DNA from: Gammaproteobacteria bacterium
GTDB lineage: Bacteria; Pseudomonadota; Gammaproteobacteria; JAJDOJ01
Assembly (NCBI GenBank): GCA_022340215.1
Contig: JAJDOJ010000046.1
Coordinates: 1 to 49,540, forward strand
Length of the DNA stretch: 49,540 nt
Direction of reading: 5' to 3'
The notes beneath the pieces are model-generated. The model was not told the origin of the DNA, made no database searches, and saw nothing but the letters and a program-made list of their open reading frames with translations. Shown piece after piece: positions 1 through 7,893 of the stretch (position 1 is the first letter of the stretch; every line of letters starts with the position of its first letter). Position numbers and translations under genes: made by a program.

Positions 1-264
<264 letters not shown>

Positions 265-310
265 TGTCCGCTTCCGGTCCCGGGGCGTGGCGGGCGACGA
301 CGGTCCGGCG

Positions 311-961
311 ATGTTGAAGATCGCACTTTCCAAGGGTCGGATCCTCGATGAGACCCTGCCGTTGCTGGCGAAGGCCGGCGTGTTGCCGCTCGACGATCCC
401 GCCACGAGCCGCAAACTGATCCTGGACACCGCTGCCGAGGCGGTGAAACTGGTCATCATTCGCGCCACCGACGTGCCGACCTTCGTGCGTTACGGGGCGG
501 CCGACCTGGGTGTTGCCGGCAAGGACGTCCTGATGGAGAGCGGTGGCGAGGGGATCTACGAGCCGCTCGACCTGCGCATCGCGCGCTGCCGGATGATGGT
601 CGCGGGCAAGGTCGGCGCGGGTCCCGTCGAGGGGCGCCTGAGGGTCGCCACGAAATACGTCGCCTCGACGCGCGCCTGGTACGCGGCGAGGGGCCAGCAG
701 GTCGAGATCGTCAAGCTGTACGGCTCGATGGAACTCGCTCCGCTGGTCGGGCTCGCCGACCGGATCGTCGACCTGGTCGATACCGGCAACACGCTTCGTG
801 CGAACACGCTGGAGCCGTTGGAGCACATCGCGGACATCAGTTCGCGTCTCATCGTGAACAGGGCCTCGATGAAGACGAAGCACGCCGAACTGAGGGGACT
901 GATCGAGTCGCTGCGCCGTGCCGTCGACGCCCGGCAAGCGGCCCGAACGACGGAATCCTGA
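311..961 (+). CDS. hisG: ATP phosphoribosyltransferase, short form
   Basis: HisG condenses ATP with PRPP, the first step of histidine synthesis. I chose the ATG giving [11 protein letters not shown], which matches the family N-terminus; an in-frame ATG at 287 would add eight unconserved residues. The product is 216 residues, well below the roughly 300 of the E. coli long form, and lacks the C-terminal histidine-binding ACT-like domain. The PRPP-binding loop [14 protein letters not shown] is present. Short HisG proteins are known to act as a hetero-octamer with HisZ, a HisRS paralogue that supplies feedback control. No hisZ is visible here, so it should lie elsewhere. A 146-base gap separates it from the DAHP synthase gene. 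Confidence 0.96.
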   Translation: MLKIALSKGRILDETLPLLAKAGVLPLDDPATSRKLILDTAAEAVKLVIIRATDVPTFVRYGAADLGVAGKDVLMESGGEGIYEPLDLRIARCRMMVAGKVGAGPVEGRLRVATKYVASTRAWYAARGQQVEIVKLYGSMELAPLVGLADRIVDLVDTGNTLRANTLEPLEHIADISSRLIVNRASMKTKHAELRGLIESLRRAVDARQAARTTES

Positions 962-1107
962 CCGCATTCCCTTCCTCCGGGTGCGGTGTCCCGGGGATCG
1001 CATGCGGTTTGCACCGCGAAGCGCAGCCTGCCATATTTGTCCCATGTTCCCTTGCGGCCGGGCGCGCCGACCCGGGATGTGCCAGGGAAGCCCTGCGGGT
1101 AGAGCGA

Positions 1108-2181
1108 ATGAAGATACAGACCGACGACCTCAGAATTCGCGAGATCCGCGAAGTCAGCACACCCGTGCAACTGCACGAGGAGTATCCCATCAGCGAGGCG
1201 GCCGCCGAAACGGTCGCGCGGACGCGTTCGGCGATCCACGATATCCTGCACGGGCCGGACGACCGGCTGCTCGTGATCGCCGGACCCTGCTCGATCCACG
1301 ATCCCGAAGCGGCCCGCGACTACGCCGCGAGACTGAAGTCCCAGCGGGGCCGGTACGCCGTGGACCTCGAGATCGTCATGCGGGTCTATTTCGAGAAGCC
1401 ACGAACGACCGTGGGGTGGAAGGGGTTGATCAACGATCCCGAACTGGACGGCAGCTTCCAGATCAACAAGGGGCTGCGGTACGCGCGCAGCCTGCTGCTC
1501 GACCTGAACTCGCAGGGAATGCCCGCGGCCACCGAATATCTGGACCTGATCAGCCCGCAGTACGTGGCGGACCTCGTCAGCTGGGGGGCCATAGGGGCAC
1601 GCACCACGGAAAGTCAGGTGCATCGGGAACTGGCCTCCGGGTTGTCCTGTCCCGTGGGGTTCAAGAACGGTACCGACGGGGACCTGCAGGTCGCGATCGA
1701 CGCGATACGCTCGGCCTCACAGCCGCATCATTTCCTGTCCCTGACCAAGGCCGGCCACTCGGCGATCTTTTCCACCACCGGGAACGAGGACGGCCATGTC
1801 ATCCTGCGCGGCGGCAGGGAGACGAACTACGATGCCTCGAGTATCGATGCCGCATGTCAGCGGATCAAGGCCGCGGGACTGCGTGCGCAGGTGATGGTCG
1901 ATTGCAGCCACGCCAACAGCCGCAAGCAACCGGAGCGGCAGATCGTCGTGGCCGAGGATGTCGCGTCCCAGTTGACGCAGGGAGAAACCCGGATCATCGG
2001 GGCGATGCTGGAAAGCCACCTCGTGGCCGGGCGCCAGGACGCGAAGCCCGGGGTCGAGCTGACCTACGGCCAGAGCATCACAGATGCATGCATCGGCTGG
2101 GACGATACGGAGCCGGTGCTGCAGCACCTCGCCGAGGCCGTGCGTAAGCGCCGTGCCTCAGCCAGCCGGCTGACGGCCTGA
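1108..2181 (+). CDS. class I 3-deoxy-D-arabino-heptulosonate 7-phosphate synthase
   Basis: This enzyme joins PEP and erythrose 4-phosphate in the first step of the shikimate pathway. The 357-residue product follows E. coli AroG/AroF/AroH closely: [15 protein letters not shown] at the start, then [62 protein letters not shown] and [17 protein letters not shown] preferred the ATG at 1108 because it begins the conserved DDLRI segment; an in-frame ATG at 1009 only adds low-complexity residues. Which aromatic amino acid inhibits it cannot be read with confidence, so no letter is given. The stop lies two bases before the hisD ATG, so the two genes are almost certainly co-transcribed. An aro gene inside a his cluster is unusual. 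Confidence 0.95.
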   Translation: MKIQTDDLRIREIREVSTPVQLHEEYPISEAAAETVARTRSAIHDILHGPDDRLLVIAGPCSIHDPEAARDYAARLKSQRGRYAVDLEIVMRVYFEKPRTTVGWKGLINDPELDGSFQINKGLRYARSLLLDLNSQGMPAATEYLDLISPQYVADLVSWGAIGARTTESQVHRELASGLSCPVGFKNGTDGDLQVAIDAIRSASQPHHFLSLTKAGHSAIFSTTGNEDGHVILRGGRETNYDASSIDAACQRIKAAGLRAQVMVDCSHANSRKQPERQIVVAEDVASQLTQGETRIIGAMLESHLVAGRQDAKPGVELTYGQSITDACIGWDDTEPVLQHLAEAVRKRRASASRLTA

Positions 2182-2183
2182 CG

Positions 2184-3494
2184 ATGGGTATCGCAATCGC
2201 GCGCCTGAGTACCGGGGCCCCGGGGTTCCACGAGGCGCTCGACCGTCTTCTGGCATGGGAATCGGTGTCGGGTGACGAGGTACTGCACACGGTCCGGGGA
2301 ATCCTGGACGACGTGCGTGCCCGCGGTGACGCCGCGGTGCTGGATTACACCAGACGATTCGATCGGGTAGACGCCGACGGCGTGGCGGACCTCGAGATCG
2401 CAGCGCCGCGACTGCGCGACGCCGTGTCACGCATCTCCGCGGAGCAGCGCGAGGCCCTGGAGGTCGCGGCCGCGAGGATCCGCGCCTATGCCGAGCGCCA
2501 GCGACTGGAGTCCTGGGAGTATGAAGAGGCCGACGGCACGCTCCTGGGACAGCAGGTCCGGCCTCTGGATCGGGCCGGTCTCTATGTCCCCGGCGGAAAG
2601 GCGGCCTATCCGTCCTCGGTACTGATGAACGCCATACCTGCCAAGGTGGCAGGCGTGCCGGAGGTGGTCATGGTGGTGCCGACACCCGATGGCGAGGTCA
2701 ACGAGCTGGTGCTTGCCGCGGCCGGGATCGCGGGGGTCGATCGAACCTTTGCCATCGGCGGGGCGCAGGCGGTGGCGGCACTGGCCTACGGGACGGAGAC
2801 CGTCCCGTCCGTGGACAAGATCGTGGGCCCCGGGAACGCCTATGTGGCGACCGCGAAACGCCTCGTTTTCGGGCGCGTGGGCATCGATATGATCGCCGGG
2901 CCATCGGAGATCCTGGTGGTCTGCGACGGCAGGACCGATCCTGACTGGATCGCCATGGACCTGTTCTCTCAGGCCGAGCACGACGAGGACGCGCAGGCGA
3001 TTCTGCTGAGCCCGGACGAAGGCTTCCTCGATGCCGTTGCCGCCCGGATCCCGATATTGCTAGAGGATATGCCGAGGGCGGCGATCATCGGCAGGTCCCT
3101 CGGCAGGCGGGGTGCGCTGATCGCCGTCAGGGACCTCGACGAGGCGATGGCGATCGCCAACCGGATCGCGCCGGAGCATCTGGAACTGTCCGTCGAGGAC
3201 CCGCAGGCCCTGGCCGCCGGCGTCAGGCACGCGGGTGCGATCTTCCTGGGCCGCCACACGGCAGAGGCGATCGGCGACTACTGCGCCGGACCGAATCACG
3301 TCCTGCCGACCTCCGGCACCGCGCGGTTCTCGTCCCCGCTGGGGGTCTACGACTTCCAGAAGCGAAGCAGCCTGATCGGTTGCTCGGTCGATGGCGCCGA
3401 TGTGCTAGGACGAACCGCCGCGATCCTTGCCAATGGCGAGGGGCTGACCGCGCACGCACGATCGGCCGGGTATCGCGTCGTCAAACCGGCTTGA
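2184..3494 (+). CDS. hisD: histidinol dehydrogenase
   Basis: HisD is a zinc enzyme that oxidises L-histidinol twice with NAD to give histidine, the last two steps of the pathway. The 436-residue length is normal. Visible family features are [19 protein letters not shown], the NAD-binding region around [60 protein letters not shown] (zinc-site region), [10 protein letters not shown] (catalytic Glu-His) and [10 protein letters not shown]. It begins two bases after the DAHP synthase gene. The gap to hisC is 91 bases, long enough for a separate initiation region though no clear promoter is visible. Confidence 0.98.
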   Translation: MGIAIARLSTGAPGFHEALDRLLAWESVSGDEVLHTVRGILDDVRARGDAAVLDYTRRFDRVDADGVADLEIAAPRLRDAVSRISAEQREALEVAAARIRAYAERQRLESWEYEEADGTLLGQQVRPLDRAGLYVPGGKAAYPSSVLMNAIPAKVAGVPEVVMVVPTPDGEVNELVLAAAGIAGVDRTFAIGGAQAVAALAYGTETVPSVDKIVGPGNAYVATAKRLVFGRVGIDMIAGPSEILVVCDGRTDPDWIAMDLFSQAEHDEDAQAILLSPDEGFLDAVAARIPILLEDMPRAAIIGRSLGRRGALIAVRDLDEAMAIANRIAPEHLELSVEDPQALAAGVRHAGAIFLGRHTAEAIGDYCAGPNHVLPTSGTARFSSPLGVYDFQKRSSLIGCSVDGADVLGRTAAILANGEGLTAHARSAGYRVVKPA

Positions 3495-3585
3495 TTCGCT
3501 TGTCCGTTGCCTGCGATAGCGAGACCGGGAGGGATCCCGGCGAATTCGCACCACCCCCGACGGCGATCGGAAGCGAATAGCGATA

Positions 3586-4662
3586 ATGGACAAGGACATC
3601 CTGACCTGGGTCCGCCCGGAGATCCGGCGGCTGGACGCCTACCACATCCCGGACCCCGGGGACGCGGTCAAGCTCGATGCGATGGAGAATCCCTACCGCC
3701 TGCCGCCGGAACTCGAACAACCCTGGCTGGAACGACTCCGCGAGGTTCCGATCAACCGCTACCCGGATCCCGGTGCCGAAGGGGTCCGCGCGCGGCTCAC
3801 CCGGGGTCTGGGACTGCGGGACGGCACGGCTGTGATTCTCGGCAACGGTTCCGACGAACTGATCCAGGTCATCGCCCTGGCGGTCGCGGAACAAGGTCGT
3901 GTCGTGCTGGCCCCTGGGCCGAGTTTCGTGATGTACCGCATGATCGCCGCCTTCACTGGGATGCGTTTCGAGGAGGTGCCCCTGCTGGCGGGGTCGTTCG
4001 AACTCGACGTGCCGGCGATGCAGGCGGCTATCGATCGATACCGCCCCGCCGTGATATTCCTGTCCTGTCCCAACAACCCAACGGGCAACCTCTGGCCCCG
4101 CGAGCAGATCCTGGAGCTCGTCGAGCGGGCGTCCGGGATCGTGGTGGTGGACGAGGCCTATGCGCCTTTCGCATCCGACACGCTGATCGACACGGCCGGG
4201 TCCCCGAGTGGCCTCGTCGTGATGCGGACCCTGTCGAAAATGGGGCTCGCGGGACTGCGGCTTGGACTGGCGGTGGGAGACGCGCGACTGATCGCGGAGT
4301 TCGACAAGGTTCGATTGCCCTACAACATCAACGCATTGACCCAGGCAAGCGTAGAGTTTGCGCTGGACCATGCGGAGGTGTTCGAGCGCCAGGCCGAGCA
4401 GATCCGCCGGGACCGCGGCGAACTGCTGCTGCGTCTTGACGCGCTGGATGGCGTGCGTCCCTATCCCAGCGAGGCCAATTTCATCCTGTTCCGGCTCCCC
4501 ACGGCACGGGGCCCTTCGGTTCACGCCTGCCTGATGAAGCGCGGTGTGCTGGTCAAGAACCTGTCTTCCCAGCCCCTGCTCGACGACTGCCTGCGGGTGA
4601 CGGTCGGTACCCCTGAGGAGAATGCAGCCTTTATCGACGCCCTTCGGTCTTGCCTTACCTGA
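3586..4662 (+). CDS. hisC: histidinol-phosphate aminotransferase
   Basis: HisC is a PLP-dependent class I/II aminotransferase that converts imidazole-acetol phosphate to histidinol phosphate. At 358 residues it is close to the E. coli length. Recognisable parts are LDAMENPYRLP near the N-terminus, GNGSDELI (PLP phosphate region), CPNNPTG at about 161-167, VVVDEAYAPF (PLP-ring aspartate region) and RTLSKMGLAGLRLG with the Schiff-base lysine at about 218. It ends EENAAFIDALRSCLT. A second, diverged version of this tail occurs about 230 bases downstream with no upstream hisC sequence attached, which suggests that this allele replaced an older one. Confidence 0.97.
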   Translation: MDKDILTWVRPEIRRLDAYHIPDPGDAVKLDAMENPYRLPPELEQPWLERLREVPINRYPDPGAEGVRARLTRGLGLRDGTAVILGNGSDELIQVIALAVAEQGRVVLAPGPSFVMYRMIAAFTGMRFEEVPLLAGSFELDVPAMQAAIDRYRPAVIFLSCPNNPTGNLWPREQILELVERASGIVVVDEAYAPFASDTLIDTAGSPSGLVVMRTLSKMGLAGLRLGLAVGDARLIAEFDKVRLPYNINALTQASVEFALDHAEVFERQAEQIRRDRGELLLRLDALDGVRPYPSEANFILFRLPTARGPSVHACLMKRGVLVKNLSSQPLLDDCLRVTVGTPEENAAFIDALRSCLT

Positions 4663-4768
4663 CCCACGTATCTTCCCAGGCCGGCAGGCGGCCCGGCCCA
4701 GGTGGAGGGGTAGAGCACCGGCATGTTCTCAACCGACTTTCCGGTTGGGAGCCGCAGACATCCATGAC

Positions 4769-4798
4769 GGTGGAACCGCTGCGCTTGTTCCACCCTAC
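4769..4798 (-). repeat. REP-type hairpin, copy A
   Basis: Read on the minus strand this is the tetranucleotide GTAG followed by a perfect 8-base stem, ggtggaac paired with gttccacc, around the loop aagcgcagcg. A GTAG tag 5' of an imperfect hairpin is the known hallmark of REP sequences moved by RAYT (IS200/IS605-like) transposases. The loop almost equals that of copy B 40 bases away, although the stems differ. Confidence 0.75.
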
Positions 4799-4832
4799 GC
4801 GATGTCATGACTCGCTGAAAGCACGGAACAAC

Positions 4833-4889
4833 CGTAGGTCGGATCAAGCGAAGCGGATCCGGCAAGCCGTGGAAGCGCCACGACCTACG
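4833..4889. repeat. paired inverted REP hairpins (BIME-like), copies B and B'
   Basis: Outer arms cgtaggtcg (4833-4841) and cgacctacg (4881-4889) are perfect inverted repeats. Inside, a plus-strand unit has GTAG at 4834, stem cggatc/gatccg and loop aagcgaagcg. A minus-strand unit has GTAG at 4888-4885 and stem cgtgg (4868-4872)/ccacg (4878-4882) around aagcg. Two REPs facing each other form a bacterial interspersed mosaic element. It ends one base before the relic hisC tail. Confidence 0.75.
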
Positions 4890-4890
4890 T

Positions 4891-4941
4891 TCTGGGGAGA
4901 ATGCGGCATTCCTCGACGCGCTGAAAAGGTGTCTCGACTGA
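4891..4941 (+). pseudogene. relic 3' end of a second hisC allele
   Basis: Read in frame to the TGA at 4939, this fragment gives ENAAFLDALKRCLD, aligning without gaps to the hisC ending ENAAFIDALRSCLT. By my count 33 of 51 bases match, with seven of the 18 mismatches at third codon positions, so it behaves like a diverged coding sequence and not a fresh duplication. Nothing upstream of 4891 resembles hisC; a REP pair abuts it instead. It is too short to be functional. The simplest reading is the tail of the former native hisC left behind after allele replacement. Confidence 0.65.
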
Positions 4942-4985
4942 AATCGAGGCGCGACAGTCCGCCAGGGACCTGGGGGCGGCCCTGG

Positions 4986-6140
4986 TCAGTAGATCTTGGG
5001 TCTTTCCGCGATAGTGACGGACTGGCGGAACGGGGTCCCGCGCCGGATCCCAGAGATCGTGACAACGTCGCCGGGCCGGTGGCGGGCAATCCGTCTGAAG
5101 GCCTCCTTCGAGGACAGCAGTTCCTTGTCGTTCATGTGTGTCAGGATGTCACTCGGGCGCAGACCGGCGGCTTCGGCCGGTCCGCCCCGCATGACCTCGG
5201 TGACCAGCACGCCCTGTGTCTCCTCGAACCCGTATGACTCCGCCAGCTGATCGGTGACGTCCTGGGCCTGGACGCCCAGCCATCCCCGCACGACGTGGCC
5301 GTTTTCGATGATCTGGGTCATGACATCGCGCGCCAGACCCGCTGGAATCGCGAATCCGATCCCGAGTGAGCCACCGGAGTTGGAGAAGATCGCGGTATTG
5401 ATGCCGATCAGTTCACCCCTGGCATTGATCAGCGCGCCGCCCGAATTTCCGGGATTGATCGCGGCGTCGGTCTGGATGAAATTCTCGATCGCGCTGATGC
5501 CGACCTGACTGCGGCCGGTGGCGCTGATGATCCCCTGCGTGACTGTCTTGCCCACCCCGAAGGGGTTGCCGATGGCCAGTGCCACGTCGCCGACCTCGAG
5601 ACCATCGGAATTCCCGACGACGATCGCCGGGAGATCCCTGGCGGCAAGTTCGAGCACGGCGAGGTCGGTTTCCAGATCCGTGCCGACGACCCGGGCGGTG
5701 ACGCTCCGCTCGTCACCGAGCATGACATAGATCTCGTCGGCGCCTTCGATGACGTGGTAGTTCGTCACGACATATCCCTGCGGGCTTACGATCACGCCCG
5801 AGCCCAGGCTGTTCTGGACGCGTGCGTCGGAGGTCGTGTCGGGGTCCTCGAACAGGCGCCGGAACGTCGGATCGAAGGCCAGCAGGGGCAGCTTCCGGTT
5901 TACCGTCTTGGTTGTGTACACGTTGACCACGGCCGGCGAGGCTTGCCGCACCGCGTGGGCATAAGAATAGGGGCCGGTTCCGGAAAGCGGCAGCGAAGAC
6001 TCTCCGATCGAGGAGGCCATTTCCACGACGGGACGTCCGATACGGGCGTTGTCCGGCACGAGATACAGGACCACCAGCGCCGCGATGACCCCGACAATGG
6101 CGGAGCGAATCAGAAGACCATGAAGGGATTGCATGTTCAT
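4986..6140 (-). CDS. degS: DegS/AlgW-type membrane-anchored serine protease
   Basis: The 384-residue product has one N-terminal membrane segment (about 11-28), a trypsin-like protease domain and a single C-terminal PDZ domain (about 285-375). This is the DegS/AlgW layout, as opposed to the two-PDZ DegP type. The catalytic triad is visible: H129 in TNYHV, D159 in ETDLAVLEL and S233 in NPGNSGGAL. Such proteases sense misfolded outer-membrane proteins through the PDZ domain and cut an anti-sigma factor (RseA or MucA) in the periplasm. The gene sits beside hisC as algW does in Pseudomonas. I took the first ATG; a second at 6134 would remove only two residues. It is divergent from the Nif3-like gene. 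Confidence 0.92.
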   Translation of the reverse strand: MNMQSLHGLLIRSAIVGVIAALVVLYLVPDNARIGRPVVEMASSIGESSLPLSGTGPYSYAHAVRQASPAVVNVYTTKTVNRKLPLLAFDPTFRRLFEDPDTTSDARVQNSLGSGVIVSPQGYVVTNYHVIEGADEIYVMLGDERSVTARVVGTDLETDLAVLELAARDLPAIVVGNSDGLEVGDVALAIGNPFGVGKTVTQGIISATGRSQVGISAIENFIQTDAAINPGNSGGALINARGELIGINTAIFSNSGGSLGIGFAIPAGLARDVMTQIIENGHVVRGWLGVQAQDVTDQLAESYGFEETQGVLVTEVMRGGPAEAAGLRPSDILTHMNDKELLSSKEAFRRIARHRPGDVVTISGIRRGTPFRQSVTIAERPKIY

Positions 6141-6240
6141 GATTCTGATACCCTATCACGGAACCGCCGTGTACCTGAACAGTGCCGGGTCCTCAGTCGG
6201 ATGACCCGGGCGCCACCTATCCCGGACCGGAGCCCGAGCC
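6141..6240. promoter_or_regulatory. divergent intergenic region, degS-like / Nif3-like
   Basis: Both genes must start from this 100-base interval. It holds two inverted repeats: cacgg/ccgtg (6157-6171) and ccgggtc/gacccgg (6185-6209). No convincing -35/-10 pair could be identified, so the promoter role is inferred only from gene orientation. Confidence 0.4.
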
Positions 6241-6999
6241 ATGGCCGCTCTGCATGCGATCGTCGCCCATCTCGACGCCTTTCTCGAGGCCGATCGATTC
6301 CAGGACTACGCACCCAACGGCCTGCAGGTCGAGGGGCAGTCAGAGGTTGAATTCGTTATGGGCGGCGTGACGGCCAGTCGGGCATTGGTGGAGGCGGCCG
6401 TACGAGACGGCGCGGACGCCCTGCTGGTCCACCACGGTTATTTCTGGAAGGGCGGCGACTCACGGGTGCGCGGGGTCATGCGCGAGCGGCTCAAACTGCT
6501 GTTGTCCCACGATCTCAGCCTGATCGCCTATCATCTGCCGCTCGACGCCCACCCCCGGATCGGCAACAACGCCTGCCTGGGTGAACGACTGGAACTCGAT
6601 ATCTCGGGACCCCTCGACCCCCGCGGGGATCTGACCCGGGGATTGCAGGGGCGGTTTCCCACACCCTTGTCACCGGTGGCGGTCAGGGAACTGCTGGCGC
6701 GGAAACTCGATCGGGACCCGTTGCACGTCTCGGGTCGGGACGGTCCGATCCGTTCGATCGGCTGGTGCACCGGCGCGGCGCAGGGGTTTCTTGAACTGGC
6801 GGTGGAACAGGGATTGGATGCCTACATCAGTGGTGAAATCTCGGAGCAGACGGTCCACCTGGCCAGGGAGTCCGGGACCCACTATTTCTCGGCGGGCCAT
6901 CACGCGACGGAGCGCTACGGTGTACAGGCGCTGGGCGCCCACTTGAGCGGCGAATTCGGGATCCGATATCGGTTCGAGGAGATTTCGAACCCGGTCTGA
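6241..6999 (+). CDS. Nif3/YbgI-family dinuclear metal-centre protein
   Basis: This 252-residue protein belongs to the Nif3 (DUF34) family, which folds around a two-metal centre; its cellular role remains uncertain, although some databases label it GTP cyclohydrolase 1 type 2-like. Metal ligands seen in E. coli YbgI have counterparts here: H64 and H65 in LLVHHGYFW, D102 in AYHLPLDAH, and H220 and E224 in AGHHATERYG. NGLQVEG near the N-terminus and DAYISGEISEQTVH are also family signatures. The length matches YbgI closely. It stands alone between the divergent protease gene and the cytochrome bc1 operon. Confidence 0.92.
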   Translation: MAALHAIVAHLDAFLEADRFQDYAPNGLQVEGQSEVEFVMGGVTASRALVEAAVRDGADALLVHHGYFWKGGDSRVRGVMRERLKLLLSHDLSLIAYHLPLDAHPRIGNNACLGERLELDISGPLDPRGDLTRGLQGRFPTPLSPVAVRELLARKLDRDPLHVSGRDGPIRSIGWCTGAAQGFLELAVEQGLDAYISGEISEQTVHLARESGTHYFSAGHHATERYGVQALGAHLSGEFGIRYRFEEISNPV

Positions 7000-7296
7000 A
7001 CACGACACAGGCCTGCTGGTCACTTGACCCAAAACGCTGTTTCGGCGATCCTTGCCAGATTATGACGCCGCAAATATCGCGGTGTTTTCGAGCATAAGGG
7101 GAGACCGCCGCACCAACCCTCTGGCAGGTGGTGGCAACAGCTTCGACACACGGTCCGACCGGCGGCACCGCAGCCGGCCGGCGACGCTCGCGAATCCGGC
7201 AGACGGTTGATTCCCTCAGGTCTGTCAGGCGTCGTGAGATTCCCCCGCGTCGAGCAGATTCGAATTCTTCGTTGATTGACTTGCAGGAGATCTCTA
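7000..7296 (+). promoter_or_regulatory. leader region of the petABC operon
   Basis: These 297 bases hold no gene. A strong ribosome site, caggaga, lies nine bases before the petA ATG and decides that start. The operon promoter should be here. ttgcca at about 7052 with AT-rich sequence downstream is a weak candidate that I would not defend. No obvious hairpin terminator for the upstream gene is visible. Confidence 0.4.
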
Positions 7297-7893
7297 ATGG
7301 CAGAACAAGGCGTTGATCTGCGCCGACGCCGCATGCTGACCACAACCGCGAGCGTCGTTGGCGGCGCCGGCGTCGTGGCGGCAGCGTGGCCGTTTGTGGC
7401 ATCGATGCGACCCAGCGCCAGGGCGCAGGCAGCTGGCGCACCGGTGGAGGCAAATATCGGACAGCTCGAACCCGGGCAACTGATCAGGGTCAAGTGGCGC
7501 GGCAAGCCCGTCTGGGTCGTGAGACGCACCGAGGCGATGCTCGAAAGTCTGAATCTTGACACCGACAAGTTGAGGGATCCGGATTCCCTCGTCGCCTCTC
7601 AGACGCCGGAGTTCGCCAGAAACAAGTTTCGCTCCATCAAGCCGGAGTACCTCGTGCTGGTTGGTATCTGCACCCACCTGGGATGCTCGCCGACGTTTCG
7701 CCCGGAGATCGCGCCGCCCGACCTCGGCCCCGACTGGATGGGCGGGTTCTTCTGCCCCTGCCACGGATCGCGTTTCGACATGGCGGGGCGCGTGTTCAAG
7801 GGTGTCCCGGCCCCGATAAACCTGGAGGTGCCGCCCTACCGATTCCTCAGCGATTCCAGGCTGATCATCGGCGAAGCCGAGGGGGTGTCGTGA
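7297..7893 (+). CDS. petA: ubiquinol-cytochrome c reductase, Rieske iron-sulfur subunit
   Basis: PetA carries the 2Fe-2S cluster that takes the first electron from ubiquinol in the cytochrome bc1 complex. The start is fixed by a good Shine-Dalgarno; an in-frame ATG 21 bases upstream is not needed. The 198-residue product begins with a twin-arginine-like segment (RRRRMLTTTASVV) and a hydrophobic anchor to about residue 36. Cluster ligands are C125 and H127 in CTHLGC and C153 and H156 in CPCHGS; C130 and C155 form the usual disulfide. About 22 residues separate the two boxes, a moderately long insertion. Its stop overlaps the petB start by one base (TGATG). Confidence 0.97.
   Translation: MAEQGVDLRRRRMLTTTASVVGGAGVVAAAWPFVASMRPSARAQAAGAPVEANIGQLEPGQLIRVKWRGKPVWVVRRTEAMLESLNLDTDKLRDPDSLVASQTPEFARNKFRSIKPEYLVLVGICTHLGCSPTFRPEIAPPDLGPDWMGGFFCPCHGSRFDMAGRVFKGVPAPINLEVPPYRFLSDSRLIIGEAEGVS

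Larger units (their letters stand above)
4663..4985. other. intergenic mosaic between hisC and the convergent degS-like gene
   Basis: No gene is visible in these 323 bases. They contain three GTAG-type REP hairpins (entered separately), then a relic hisC tail, then a GC-rich inverted repeat with arms ccaggg (4962-4967) and ccctgg (4980-4985) that abuts the stop codon of the protease gene. That last hairpin could help terminate transcription from both sides, but it has no T-tract. Confidence 0.7.

Noticed and set aside
1001-1107. Possible leader peptide and attenuator before the DAHP synthase gene
   Set aside because: The short frame starting at 1001 has no run of Phe, Tyr, Trp or His codons, and the nearby stems (accgca/tgcggt) are weak without a T-tract.
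556-1623. Long minus-strand open frame over hisG and the DAHP synthase gene
   Set aside because: It is antisense to two well-conserved genes and its translation has no recognisable domains; GC-rich third positions produce such shadows throughout.
3481-4524. Long minus-strand open frame over hisC
   Set aside because: Composition is Arg/His/Gln-rich and low in hydrophobic cores, typical of antisense shadows; hisC on the other strand is certain.
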